64,000 bases of DNA from contig CASIAI010000002.1 of the NCBI GenBank assembly GCA_949372655.1, forward strand, positions 1-64,000, given 5' to 3'. The position numbers and the translations under genes are program-made. This document shows, one piece after another, positions 19,052 to 28,437 of the stretch. The stretch is from Candidatus Poseidoniaceae archaeon (GTDB lineage Archaea; Thermoplasmatota; Poseidoniia; Poseidoniales; Poseidoniaceae). The notes below the pieces were generated by a model. It did not search any database. It was not told the origin of the DNA and saw nothing but the letters and a program-made list of their open reading frames with translations. The first letter of the stretch is position 1. Each line of letters begins with the position of its first letter.

Positions 19052-20128
19052 TCAAATCAAGGACTTCATTAGTGCTAATTCTGCAAGTAATATTACTCCT
19101 CCAGCAGCCCCTCGAATAGTATTATGCGAGTAAGCATTGAATCGAATAGTTTTGCCTTCAATGACTTCAATATCCCCAACAATAATTGACATTCCAGTTT
19201 TCAAATTATCGCTTGGGTCAGGATTGCTAGTGAAATCATTACCATCGCTCCACAGATGAAGTTCGGTATCGATTGACTCGACAAGATGTATTGAACTCAG
19301 AGGGGAGCTGGGACTCGAATCATAATTAATTTCTTTACTGTAGTTGGTGAAAATATCATGAACCTCTTCGATAGTAATACTTTCATCACTTGAAACTTCA
19401 ACCGATACAAGATGCCCATCTTTTCTTGATACACGTTGACATCTAATATCTGTTGTGAAAGAAGAGTTAGCAGTGTTTTCATTTTCTGCTTGTCTAAAAA
19501 TATGCAATAATTCTGTAGTAATCTTTTCTGCCTCACCCGGAATCTCCTTGTCATGATTTCCATCAATGGCTTCTTTATCAAATAATAGTCGCCATCCAGC
19601 CCCTGACAGTGCCTGTTTACTGCGCATTTGTACATGATTGATGCTGATTTTTTGAGATATTGCAGATAGCGGAATTGCAACAGGTAGAAGCGTACAATTA
19701 GTAGCACAAAATATCCCATTAGATGAATGCGCTAATTGAGATAAATTAATTTCAGGAATCACTAGAGGGACTTCCGGTTTTCTTCTATAAGCGCTAGAAT
19801 TAGAGAAAACCACAATTCCCGATTTTGCAAGTTTATTTTCGCTAACAAGAGCAATATCTTCGGGCAAGGCACTAAAAGCAATTTCAATATTTAGGGATTT
19901 TAGAGTAGAGATGAAATTTTCAGAATTTAAATCTAATACTTCGATATCAGGTAAATTTGGTCTTTCTTGTTCGAGCCGCCACTCTAATTCACTGAGAGGT
20001 TTACCTGCAGTCTGCTCACTTCCAGAAACTGCTTTTAGTTCGAACATTGGATGATTTATCAGCCGCTGTTGAAGTCTTTGTCCGACTAAACCACTGGCAC
20101 CAAGAACGATGCAGGGTCGACGGCTCAT
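19052..20128 (-). CDS. asd: Aspartate-semialdehyde dehydrogenase
   Basis: Reduces aspartyl phosphate to aspartate semialdehyde with NADPH, the branch point for lysine, threonine and methionine. NADP-binding loop GASGLVGQ at residues 10-17; catalytic cysteine Cys145 in ATNCTLLP; substrate-binding stretch ALSGAGW around 190; and IPGEAEKI, typical of the archaeal/fungal subtype. The length of 358 residues matches that subtype. It lies in the same orientation as the following glycosyltransferase (37 bp upstream) but has no obvious functional link with it. Confidence 0.9.
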   Translation of the reverse strand: MSRRPCIVLGASGLVGQRLQQRLINHPMFELKAVSGSEQTAGKPLSELEWRLEQERPNLPDIEVLDLNSENFISTLKSLNIEIAFSALPEDIALVSENKLAKSGIVVFSNSSAYRRKPEVPLVIPEINLSQLAHSSNGIFCATNCTLLPVAIPLSAISQKISINHVQMRSKQALSGAGWRLLFDKEAIDGNHDKEIPGEAEKITTELLHIFRQAENENTANSSFTTDIRCQRVSRKDGHLVSVEVSSDESITIEEVHDIFTNYSKEINYDSSPSSPLSSIHLVESIDTELHLWSDGNDFTSNPDPSDNLKTGMSIIVGDIEVIEGKTIRFNAYSHNTIRGAAGGVILLAELALMKSLI

Positions 20129-20164
20129 GATTAGTCGAAAAGGTATTTTGTTTTGAGTTCTTGG

Positions 20165-20941
20165 TTATTCGATATCTAAATTACCTTTACCAATTTTGGC
20201 TTCAATGGGGGTTCCAAATATACGTCTAACAATCAGTTTACGGAAAATCCTCCAACCATCAGATACAGAACCGAGTTTAGCATGACCTATTCTTGCAGAA
20301 TACCTAATTGGAATATTTTTTATTTCTAATTTTTCTTTTACACAAGAGGTATACATTTCTGCTTCGATTTCAAATTTCATAGAATTCAATTTTAGTCTCG
20401 AGATGGCTTTTTTACTAAACGCCCAGTAACCTGAACATAAGTCGTTGATAGTAATTCCATACATTCCAGTTGCCAACCATGTCAGGACGTGATTACCAAA
20501 GTAATTCATCCGAGTCATTGCATCAGGCTCAATCTCTCCATTTAATCGGTCACCTACCACTACGTCAAAAGTAGAGAGTTTTTCTAGGAAGCGTGGAATC
20601 TCTCTTGCATCATAGGTTCCATCAGAATCTAACATTATCAACGCATCCTTGCCTGATTCAAGGAACTTTGAAAACCCTAGTCTTATTGCTGCTCCTTTGC
20701 CTTTACCTTGTTGAGGTATGAATTGAAATTGATTTTTCCGAGCGACTGCTTTTGTATCATCATTACTACCTCCATCAACAACCCAAACTTGACAATTCCA
20801 TCCCATCTCTTTCATTTTTTCATGAGGGATATTTTCTGCTACTGCTTCCAAACCCTTGGCTTCATCCAAGGTTGGGAGCATGATTATAACATTCCTCATT
20901 GGGTGGCATAATGAGAAATCATTTTTCATGGCTTCTATCAT
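20165..20941 (-). CDS. Family 2 glycosyltransferase (dolichyl-phosphate sugar synthase-like)
   Basis: A GT-A fold glycosyltransferase: VVDGGSNDDT (NDP-sugar binding, about residues 53-62), KGKGAAIRLG, then the metal-binding acidic motif LDSDGTYD, and DLCSGYWAFSKKA in the acceptor region. The 258-residue length and lack of membrane helices suit a polyprenyl-phosphate mannosyl- or glucosyltransferase such as those supplying archaeal N-glycosylation. The donor sugar is unknown. It starts 11 bp after the stop of the large membrane protein gene, suggesting a joint role in cell-surface glycosylation. MRNVIIMLPT at 20899 is a possible alternative start. Confidence 0.82.
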   Translation of the reverse strand: MIEAMKNDFSLCHPMRNVIIMLPTLDEAKGLEAVAENIPHEKMKEMGWNCQVWVVDGGSNDDTKAVARKNQFQFIPQQGKGKGAAIRLGFSKFLESGKDALIMLDSDGTYDAREIPRFLEKLSTFDVVVGDRLNGEIEPDAMTRMNYFGNHVLTWLATGMYGITINDLCSGYWAFSKKAISRLKLNSMKFEIEAEMYTSCVKEKLEIKNIPIRYSARIGHAKLGSVSDGWRIFRKLIVRRIFGTPIEAKIGKGNLDIE

Positions 20942-20952
20942 TTACAGTCTAT

Positions 20953-23265
20953 TCAGCGTATTTCCAGCCAATGTAGGCGAATTCCAGTGGTGTCAATAAT
21001 TCTATCACCTCTGCCTGATAACCCTGTAGGATTAAACCAATTATTCGAACTTGAACTATCATCCCAAGAAAGTTGGAAATTCATATTTGACTTGGTATAA
21101 TTCATACTCCAACATTGCTGGTTCCAACCTGAGGAACTATCAATTTCTATTGTTAGTAAATCCGAATAAGAGAGCGTCAAGTCGTCAATACTACCGATCG
21201 CTTCAAACATCAAACAAGCAGTGATATTTTGTTTAGCTTCACCTTGATAGATAAATTGAATTTCTGAGTTAACTCCTTGTTCGATGAAGGCTCTGTAGTC
21301 TGAAAGGTTATCTAGAGTTCTAAAGCGATGTTCATTCCAAGGCTCTATTCTCATATCACAGCCATCATTACAACTCTGCTCATCAACAACGACAAACTGT
21401 GATGTTTCGGCATCTTTTGCTGGTGCGAATTGCCATAATTTACTACCTCTAATATTTTCGATTTCTACCCAATACGGGGACATTGCAAAAACCCAACCCA
21501 TTGCTCCAATGGGCGATGTAATTGCATAGTTCACTCCTAATTCCTTAATGGCGGTACCGTTGTCTAAGTATATCGCAGTGGTTACTTTAGAATGGATGCT
21601 AGAATCTATTTGTATCAAACCTAATGTTGGAATACTTGTCAATTTGACATTCGATGGAGGGTCGAAAACATGTCCCCAATGGGCATTTTCCGAGTATACA
21701 ATACTTCCTTCGGGAAGCATTGAGAGTTTTTCGCGAATTTCCAAATCTCCTTGAGTTATAGGCCTTAATTCTTCATGTTTGGCAATTTCCCATACAATGG
21801 TATTAGCGAAAACAACTCCTAATAGAACAAAAACGGTCATTATAGTTGAGACTTTTTGAGGCATTACTGGATCCCAACCAATACTCATCAATCCTCGCTC
21901 TTCTTCGAGTGAAGTGAGTCCAGTTGTGGGACTCCACCACAGTGCTACTAAAGCCGCTAAAGGGATATGAAAAGCATGAAGTCCCATCGAATAAAGAGTA
22001 TATGAAAGTAGAGATAGAACCGGAATGCTTTCTAATCCATCGATGAGATGAATAGAGGTTAAAAGCCATAATCCAGCAAACCATGTCATCAGCAAACGTC
22101 CCTCAACAGTTGAACGCAATTTCCATCCAGCAATTCCACCTAAGACTAGTAGGAAAGAATTGAACGTCAAAAGAGGCCGCCCACCTTGCCATCCATATTC
22201 CGCAAATACAGCAGAATCCAACATCCTCGGGGCTAATATCAGTACTGATATTGCACCTGCAATTGTTAATAAAATCGAACAAGCAAGAATCAATTTTTGC
22301 ATATTTTCACTATATTGTTTATTCAAACTTATTCCAATAAATATGTGGGCAGCCATCAACATTCCAAGATATATTGCACCTGTAGGGTGAATCAAGGTGA
22401 CACAAATCACTGCAATGATAAATCCTCTAGTATGATGAGTTCCTCTAGTCGAAGATGGCCTGAGTAGTACTAGTAGGCCTATGACAAGTCCAAGTTGGCT
22501 GGCTACTGTTGGATATCCTGAATCATATACTTTAGCAAATAGCCCAAAGCCGAGTGATAAAGCTAGAAGTCCGTGTGCTCCACTTCCATGATGGTCTAGT
22601 GCACCTGCAAGGCCAATAAGAATCACGACTAAACTATAGTGGCCTAATTCAAAAACGGCACGTCCAGTATCTAGTCCTAGAACATTCTGAATCCAAGCAG
22701 CTAATGCCGGGAATGCAGGTGGATAAGTCCAAAACCCTTCATTGGTTCCAGACAAAGATAATTCACCGACAGAGGAAATCTGTCCAGTTAGCATTGAAAA
22801 ACCGATCCAATCAACACCAAATGGGAGAGTTTGGAAAAAAGGAAGTAGAAATACTCCCACTATAGTAATTGAGCCAATAGCAAATAATAACGGGGAACGT
22901 CGACTTTGAAACCATTGTTGAGCCGATGCTTCTTCAGTTATTTGTTGGTCTTCTGATTCGAGAATATAGCCATGCATCACAGCTTCCAATTTCTGCCAAG
23001 GAGTGAACTTCCTTTCAATGTTAACTCTTCTTTTTATGTGAGCAAAAGATAAGGTGTTGAGAAGAAGAATTACAGCACTCATGAGCATTGTAGTCCATAA
23101 GCCTGTAAGTACCAATAGTCCAGATAGTCCGTAAATCAAAAGTAATCCGAGTGCTGGACTTAGTAATATCTTTCTCCATAAATCTGCACTACCATCCAAT
23201 ACTTTGCATAGAGCATAACCGGGTATACAACTCACGAGTAGGATAAGCATACTCGTAAGAATCAT
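20953..23265 (-). CDS. Large polytopic membrane protein, possible GT-C-type glycosyltransferase
   Basis: 770 residues with about 13 hydrophobic segments in the first 530, then a soluble, presumably extracellular C-terminal domain of about 240 residues. After the fourth or fifth helix comes a loop with EGFWTYPPAFPALAAWI, resembling the acidic, aromatic first external loop of GT-C enzymes and DUF6541-type proteins. The C-terminal domain contains CNDGCDMRIEP and ends in a beta-rich region. Location next to a family 2 glycosyltransferase supports a role in surface glycan assembly; this is inference, and no catalytic residue can be assigned with certainty. Confidence 0.65.
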   Translation of the reverse strand: MILTSMLILLVSCIPGYALCKVLDGSADLWRKILLSPALGLLLIYGLSGLLVLTGLWTTMLMSAVILLLNTLSFAHIKRRVNIERKFTPWQKLEAVMHGYILESEDQQITEEASAQQWFQSRRSPLLFAIGSITIVGVFLLPFFQTLPFGVDWIGFSMLTGQISSVGELSLSGTNEGFWTYPPAFPALAAWIQNVLGLDTGRAVFELGHYSLVVILIGLAGALDHHGSGAHGLLALSLGFGLFAKVYDSGYPTVASQLGLVIGLLVLLRPSSTRGTHHTRGFIIAVICVTLIHPTGAIYLGMLMAAHIFIGISLNKQYSENMQKLILACSILLTIAGAISVLILAPRMLDSAVFAEYGWQGGRPLLTFNSFLLVLGGIAGWKLRSTVEGRLLMTWFAGLWLLTSIHLIDGLESIPVLSLLSYTLYSMGLHAFHIPLAALVALWWSPTTGLTSLEEERGLMSIGWDPVMPQKVSTIMTVFVLLGVVFANTIVWEIAKHEELRPITQGDLEIREKLSMLPEGSIVYSENAHWGHVFDPPSNVKLTSIPTLGLIQIDSSIHSKVTTAIYLDNGTAIKELGVNYAITSPIGAMGWVFAMSPYWVEIENIRGSKLWQFAPAKDAETSQFVVVDEQSCNDGCDMRIEPWNEHRFRTLDNLSDYRAFIEQGVNSEIQFIYQGEAKQNITACLMFEAIGSIDDLTLSYSDLLTIEIDSSSGWNQQCWSMNYTKSNMNFQLSWDDSSSSNNWFNPTGLSGRGDRIIDTTGIRLHWLEIR

Positions 23266-23337
23266 GACTAAACCCGAGCGCCCTTAGGTATTGATTGTTC
23301 GGCTAAGAATCAAAAGAAAACACCCTTTCATCGCGTC

Positions 23338-23958
23338 ATGGTCGCAGGAGCGGAAGCATTTCATCCGGTGATAAATCTACCAGAGGAATACTGGGTTTTT
23401 GATTTCACTCGAGGCGAGGATAAAACCTGGGTCTGTCCTTATGAATATCAAATTGGAAGGTATGATGAATATCGGCCTGGAATGTATACAAGCGATTTAT
23501 TTGGTGGAGTGAGAGATGTTCATATTGGGTTGGATATTGGTGCTCCTGTTGACACTCCAATCTATGCTTTTAGTGATGGAATCATACATAGTTTTGGTAA
23601 TAACCTCGAAGATGGCTCCTATGGTCCAACATTAATCACCGAACATTTTTTATCACTTCCAGAACAAGTAGGTTCACAAATTTTAGGTCAAAAGAGGAAA
23701 GTATGGGCCTTACATGGTCACCTTTCTTTAGACAGTATCACGGGTATTACTGTAGGTTCACAAATCAAGGCAGGGGATAAAATTGCAAAAGTCGGGAGTG
23801 AAGAGGTCAATGGTGGATGGCCTCCACATGTTCACTTTCAACTATCTTTGAAAGAGCCTGAAACACACGATATGCCTGGAGTCGTAGAGCAAGAAGCAAG
23901 AGAATCCGCACTAGAGATTTATCCTGACCCAAGACTGGTATTAGGATTATTATACTAA
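23338..23958 (+). CDS. M23 (LytM-like) metallopeptidase-domain protein
   Basis: 206 residues with the zinc-site pattern of the M23/LytM fold: HIGLDIGAPVDTPIYA (around residues 63-78; His and Asp as first ligands), then LHGHLS (about 129-134) and HVHFQLS (about 164-170). In bacteria such enzymes cut peptidoglycan cross-links, but this genome lacks peptidoglycan by lineage, so another substrate or a non-peptidase role is likely. There is no obvious signal peptide, so it may be cytoplasmic. It is the only plus-strand gene in this part and ends 5 bp before the stop of the convergent PGI/PMI gene. Confidence 0.75.
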   Translation: MVAGAEAFHPVINLPEEYWVFDFTRGEDKTWVCPYEYQIGRYDEYRPGMYTSDLFGGVRDVHIGLDIGAPVDTPIYAFSDGIIHSFGNNLEDGSYGPTLITEHFLSLPEQVGSQILGQKRKVWALHGHLSLDSITGITVGSQIKAGDKIAKVGSEEVNGGWPPHVHFQLSLKEPETHDMPGVVEQEARESALEIYPDPRLVLGLLY

Positions 23959-23963
23959 TTTTA

Positions 23964-25064
23964 TTAGTTCTTTGAATTGAGGTAATCCTTCAATGCTGAG
24001 ATCGGACCGATTGCACCTGGGTCTTTTCCATGTAGTAATGCTAGTGCAATCGATACCCAATCCGTTACTATACAGAGGTGTAATAATGCTTCAAGAAGAG
24101 TTGAACCTTCACCTTGCATTTTCCATGCGAAGTCAGTGGTCGTATGTGCAATCATCCAATCAATACGATGAGATACCCGCTTATGCATCCCATCCCAAGT
24201 AAGGAATAACAATACTTGTTGGTCCGCTGATGGGTCTCTATCTTTACCAATTCCTCCCCATGCAACACTTTCATTGTGATTCATTTCAGGAATTATTCCT
24301 ACTCTAGTAAACCTAGCAGAATTTTCATTCAATTGGTTTTTGAACCGATTTAATGCAGGCATTAATTCAGTAGGGCCTACAATCGCGATAGGATGAGACT
24401 CCATGAATGATGCGAGTTCTACTAAATCACCACTAGGGTCATTGATTATATCAAACCCAGAGCAGGCGGCTTCTAATCGCTCTAACATCTGTACGTCTTC
24501 ATTTTTGCTAGGCATATCTAGTACACCAAGGTGCCTCAATAGACCCAATTGTCTACTAAATATATGGCCGAATGCTGAACGTGGGGGTTGACCGCCTACC
24601 GATGGAATTAGATAGCATCTAGAATAGATTTCAGGCATACCGGCTAGAATTCCTCCAGTAGAAATGACAACAACAGTTGCTCCTGCTTCTAATGCTATTT
24701 CAGTCGCTGAAAGAGCTTCTTCCGTATTTCCACTATGTGAAGTGGCCAAAACCAACCATGACTCATTCCACCAAGACGGTACAAAGTAATCACGTTGTAT
24801 GTGCACTGGTAATTTGCCATTCTGATTGGTTAAGGCTGCTAAGAAGTCCCCTCCTGCAGCAGAGCCGCCCATTCCTAAACATATTATCCCAGCCCATTTT
24901 TTCTTTGAGATATCTTCAATCCATGGGAACCTTTCTAAATTGACATGCTCAAAACCTTTCTTGAGGTCATCAACAAACGAACGAGTAAAACCAATAATAT
25001 CTCCAGTATCTAGAATTTTAGCCAACTCAACGATATCGGGCTTTGAATTACTTTCATCACTCAC
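23964..25064 (-). CDS. Bifunctional phosphoglucose/phosphomannose isomerase
   Basis: Interconverts glucose-6-P or mannose-6-P with fructose-6-P. The SIS fold is marked by GMGGSAAGGD (about residues 59-68) and SHSGNTEE (about 109-116); GGQPPRSAFGH and EMNHNESVAW are diagnostic of the archaeal bifunctional PGI/PMI family, with the Glu and His of the latter at the active site. The length of 366 residues is slightly above the usual 300-350. The start codon overlaps the stop of the nmd3-like gene by 4 bp, so the two are translationally coupled. With glmS nearby it feeds amino-sugar synthesis. Confidence 0.88.
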   Translation of the reverse strand: MSDESNSKPDIVELAKILDTGDIIGFTRSFVDDLKKGFEHVNLERFPWIEDISKKKWAGIICLGMGGSAAGGDFLAALTNQNGKLPVHIQRDYFVPSWWNESWLVLATSHSGNTEEALSATEIALEAGATVVVISTGGILAGMPEIYSRCYLIPSVGGQPPRSAFGHIFSRQLGLLRHLGVLDMPSKNEDVQMLERLEAACSGFDIINDPSGDLVELASFMESHPIAIVGPTELMPALNRFKNQLNENSARFTRVGIIPEMNHNESVAWGGIGKDRDPSADQQVLLFLTWDGMHKRVSHRIDWMIAHTTTDFAWKMQGEGSTLLEALLHLCIVTDWVSIALALLHGKDPGAIGPISALKDYLNSKN

Positions 25065-26170
25065 TCGTTCACCCCCATTGAATTATTATCTAGCGATAAG
25101 TACTGTAATGCCAACCATTCACCATCTATTCGTGATAATCGAGCTTTCTTTTTCCCTTCGTGATCCCATGGAAGGCGGACAGAGGCCATAATCCAAGATT
25201 GTGGGTCAAGGAATTCTCCGACTGAGGAGTCTTGAGTGATTAAATCTACAACTATCTGTTCAGACATTCGTGAAACCACATTAGCAGATTCAAGGTCTCT
25301 CCATGATGCTCCAGTTCGTTCTTGTCTATCTGTACGTTCAACGATCGCTCCATCCTTAGTCCATGATGAAGGACGCCAAAAGTTATCTCTCCAGCGTATT
25401 ACATCACCTAAGTCGTATCCAGGTTTTCTGTAAAGTAGTGTTAGTCTTGTGACATCTACACCATCTTTACGACCAACAGTTGACTTAGTTTCTACGGTTT
25501 GACCTCCATATTCTTTGACTAAATGGCGCCCCCATGAACGTGCTAAACCTTTACTTCCCAATACAACATCATATCCTCCAGTAACTTGGCCTTCACTGGT
25601 GATAAAGAACATAGGGTCATCTGAAAGAGACTCTAATACATCATCTAAAGTTGCTCTGAGTTTTACATATTCATCTTCGGAGAGTTTTCTACCGCTGGAA
25701 CGTAATTGGACAGTAGCCTCAAAATAATTACCTGCTCTACGAGTACATGTCAAGCAAACTCCATTCGCCATCCTGGCCCGCATTGTGTGTTCTTCTTTGA
25801 ATAATAATCCTTCAATAACTCCTTCGAGTTGTAAATAAATCAATGTGTGACGATCAGATACGGTCCTGGTTTCCATTCCAAGTTGTACCTCTTCAGCACC
25901 ACTGTGAAATTTAAGATGTCTTTGAACTAGTTCATCCCAAATTACTTCTTCTTCTATGTGAACCCATTTCCCTTGAATTTCAACGATGCTACACCTAGCG
26001 CACCTAACCCATGGGACATTTTCTGGAACTTCGGCTAATTTTATTCTTTTTCTCAAACAAGACTCACACATACGCTCTCCAAAAAGAGGCGGTGGCGAGC
26101 CACAAACCAAACAAAAATCATCTCCAAGATTCGAAGAAATTTGACTCACCATACCGGGGGAGTAAAACAT
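25061..26170 (-). CDS. nmd3: NMD3 homologue
   Basis: Archaeal relative of the eukaryotic 60S export adaptor NMD3, expected to bind the large ribosomal subunit. The N-terminal third carries the expected zinc-binding cysteine pairs (CLVC about 20-23, CESC about 35-38, CARC about 57-60, CLTC about 138-141). The centre has the family block VVLGSKGLARSWGRHL followed by LLYRKPGYDLGDVI. The length of 369 residues is typical. It overlaps the PGI/PMI start by 4 bp and lies 18 bp after ccmD, so it is cotranscribed with cytochrome c maturation genes, an odd pairing. ATG 26152 is an alternative start. Confidence 0.87.
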   Translation of the reverse strand: MFYSPGMVSQISSNLGDDFCLVCGSPPPLFGERMCESCLRKRIKLAEVPENVPWVRCARCSIVEIQGKWVHIEEEVIWDELVQRHLKFHSGAEEVQLGMETRTVSDRHTLIYLQLEGVIEGLLFKEEHTMRARMANGVCLTCTRRAGNYFEATVQLRSSGRKLSEDEYVKLRATLDDVLESLSDDPMFFITSEGQVTGGYDVVLGSKGLARSWGRHLVKEYGGQTVETKSTVGRKDGVDVTRLTLLYRKPGYDLGDVIRWRDNFWRPSSWTKDGAIVERTDRQERTGASWRDLESANVVSRMSEQIVVDLITQDSSVGEFLDPQSWIMASVRLPWDHEGKKKARLSRIDGEWLALQYLSLDNNSMGVNE

Positions 26171-26188
26171 TGGCCTTGAACCTGTGGC

Positions 26189-26395
26189 TTAATTTTCCTC
26201 ACCATCGTTGACTTCCGAGGCTAGAATATCAGATTCAAAACCCTCTAGTCCAAGACTATCTTCTAATGCTTTGATACGTGACTGTAGGTTTATACTTCTC
26301 GATACTACTGTCCAGGTCCAAATCCCAAGACCTAGAATCATACCTAGGTATGCGATTGCTAAATATGTCATTCCTTCCATTTCAAATCCTTCCAT
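26189..26395 (-). CDS. ccmD: CcmD-like haem exporter accessory protein
   Basis: A 68-residue single-pass protein: hydrophobic segment YLAIAYLGMILGLGIWTWTV (about residues 11-30), then a charged helix (SRIKALEDSLGLEGFE) and an acidic tail. CcmD subunits are exactly such small one-helix proteins that release holo-CcmE from CcmABC. The identification depends on its position immediately after ccmC, whose 3' end it overlaps by 14 bp. A second ATG at 26380 has a better Shine-Dalgarno sequence (GGAAGGA) and would remove the overlap. Confidence 0.7.
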   Translation of the reverse strand: MEGFEMEGMTYLAIAYLGMILGLGIWTWTVVSRSINLQSRIKALEDSLGLEGFESDILASEVNDGEEN

Positions 26396-27083
26396 CTACT
26401 TTGTTCTGTAGTCTTTCTAATCGTTGCTCATACTCGGTAATTCTAATAGACATTATCATATGTCCGGCGATTAGAATCGTGAACGAAATAGCTCCTAGAA
26501 GTAGTACTAGTCCCATGTCAGAGGAAAGTGAACTTTCTTCCCCTCCACCAATTACCGGGCCTGGGTGACGTATTTGCCATATCCTGGTGGCAACGTAAGT
26601 GATTGGAACTAGTACAAATCCATACAATCCAAAAGTCGAAAAGGTATCTCTTGATTCTATACCATCGGGTTGACTTTGCCTACCTAGAACCAAGAATAAT
26701 GCAAGCAATGTAAGTAATCCAAACGTGTTTAATCTTACATCTGTCCAATCCCAAGGAGTACCCCACTCTGCAGCGCCCCATACACAACCAGACCAAACAG
26801 CCATCAATCCACATGCTAAACTTGCTTCTGAGCCCGCAACATGTAGCCTCCAACCTACTGGACTTCTCTTGAATACCCAAAGTGCTGAACCGATAAATAG
26901 TACACTAAAAGCAATGAATGCTGCCCACGCAGCAGGTACATGCCAGTAGAATATTCTCTGGGCTTCTGGAGATTCAAATGCATCTATTGAAACACTTGGA
27001 GCCCACTCCCAAGCCAAAAAAAGGGTAACCATAATGCCAGTAAAACCCATCACGAGTAATAGTTCGCCGTGACGTACTCGCAT
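26382..27083 (-). CDS. ccmC: Haem exporter membrane subunit CcmC
   Basis: A six-helix membrane protein of the haem-handling family. It has the tryptophan-rich WWD-type signature WGTPWDWTDVRL (about residues 110-121 from the chosen start), flanked by HVPAAWAA and, further on, IRHPGPVIGG, supplying the two conserved external histidines that hold haem for CcmE. The open frame extends to 27125, but that would need a TTG start; ATG 27083 (MRVRHGELLLV) is more natural. It lies between the ccmA-ccmB fusion and ccmD, the usual ccm order. Confidence 0.88.
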   Translation of the reverse strand: MRVRHGELLLVMGFTGIMVTLFLAWEWAPSVSIDAFESPEAQRIFYWHVPAAWAAFIAFSVLFIGSALWVFKRSPVGWRLHVAGSEASLACGLMAVWSGCVWGAAEWGTPWDWTDVRLNTFGLLTLLALFLVLGRQSQPDGIESRDTFSTFGLYGFVLVPITYVATRIWQIRHPGPVIGGGEESSLSSDMGLVLLLGAISFTILIAGHMIMSIRITEYEQRLERLQNKVDGRI

Positions 27084-27137
27084 ATGCTTACGTCTAAGGC
27101 ATACTTTTTGAACTTGCACCTTCAACTTATATCAAAA

Positions 27138-28355
27138 TCAAAGTCTTGCACAGTATTCTACAATTACTGCCCATGGAAGAATAAGAATAGGGGTCAATAG
27201 TCTGATAAATACTGCATTTGAGCGAGCAAGTCTCAATGTACTTTGTTGTAGGAATCTAAGGCAAAAAGTAGTCGAGAATCCGATAATTCCACCGATTAAA
27301 ATTATTCTCCAATCAAATATTTGTAAGAAAATTTGCATTGAAAATATAGTTAGAATACAACCGCTTAGAAAAGACTCAATACTTGAATTAGGAATAGTCT
27401 GTACTTGTGCTCTCCACCAATCAATCGCCCTTTGCTCGTGAAGCATTGAAGTCACTGAGTCTCCAACTAAACCGATTGTGAAAGCCGGAGCAAGAGCAAA
27501 CCCCATCAATAAAACATCTTGGTCATTAATTGAAAGAGGTTCCACGAGAGCTAGTAGTGACCCGATTACCAGTAAAGATGCTAGCCAGTTTTTTTGAATT
27601 GAGTTCAATGTGGATGCATTATATTTCCAGCCCATTTTAAGAGATAAAAACGAATTCTTCTTTGGTATTCCAAAATCACTCCATGGCTCACATTTATCAG
27701 GTTCTTGTAATGATTCTTTTTCGAGATCATGTAGAGTCGTTGCACACTCAAATAATCGCTCATCATGTGTTGCAATCAATATCCCATGGCCAGCACTTCT
27801 AAGTTGATTTATATGGGTCTTTAGAACTTCGATAGATGAATCATCAAGTCCAGAATCCGGTTCATCTAGTAATACCAGTCTAGGCTGCTTGCTTAACATT
27901 GCAGGAATTAATCCAGAGATTACCGATACCTTGCGTTGTTGACCACCGGATAGATGAGCAATTTTATCATGGCGACGGTGAGAAAGGCCATAGGTTTCTA
28001 GAATTGAAGTTAGATCATATTCAGACTGAGACAAAGTACAAACCATTTGCAAATGCTGCTGTATTGTTTGACTTGGTACCAGACCATTTGATTGGAGTGT
28101 GAGTCCGAATGAAAAGTTTGGACTTTTCCTCCTCCCTTCGCTATCATGAACCATACTTGAATGGTGACGGACTTCGCCTTTCTCCATCGGTAAGAGCCGT
28201 GCTGCAGCTTCGATTACAGTAGATTTCCCCGAACCATTTTCTCCGTGCAGAATGGTACACTGACCACTCTTGAGAGCGAGACTGAAATTAGATAGGACAA
28301 TTTCGATACCACGGCGTATTGTTACTCCTTCGAGTTCAAGCAGGGTATTTGCCAT
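27138..28355 (-). CDS. ccmA: Haem exporter ATPase fused to membrane subunit (CcmA-CcmB fusion)
   Basis: The first 205 residues are an ABC ATPase: Walker A GENGSGKS (about 38-45), signature LSGGQQRK (about 138-145), Walker B LVLLDEPDSGLDD (about 165-177) and an ATHDER switch. This is the size of free-standing CcmA. After a linker (about 205-245) come five or six hydrophobic helices (about 250-400) in the size range of CcmB (about 220 residues). The CcmB assignment rests mainly on context, with ccmC and ccmD next, because CcmB sequences diverge strongly. If correct, haem-export subunits A and B are one polypeptide. The gene heads a five-gene minus-strand operon. Confidence 0.78.
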   Translation of the reverse strand: MANTLLELEGVTIRRGIEIVLSNFSLALKSGQCTILHGENGSGKSTVIEAAARLLPMEKGEVRHHSSMVHDSEGRRKSPNFSFGLTLQSNGLVPSQTIQQHLQMVCTLSQSEYDLTSILETYGLSHRRHDKIAHLSGGQQRKVSVISGLIPAMLSKQPRLVLLDEPDSGLDDSSIEVLKTHINQLRSAGHGILIATHDERLFECATTLHDLEKESLQEPDKCEPWSDFGIPKKNSFLSLKMGWKYNASTLNSIQKNWLASLLVIGSLLALVEPLSINDQDVLLMGFALAPAFTIGLVGDSVTSMLHEQRAIDWWRAQVQTIPNSSIESFLSGCILTIFSMQIFLQIFDWRIILIGGIIGFSTTFCLRFLQQSTLRLARSNAVFIRLLTPILILPWAVIVEYCARL

Positions 28356-28437
28356 GTCTTGCCGAAGAGAGGGCTGGCAATGAATGCTTTCCCAATGTGC
28401 AATTTTTGCGGTAATTCAAAAGTGAAGGCCTCGAAGC

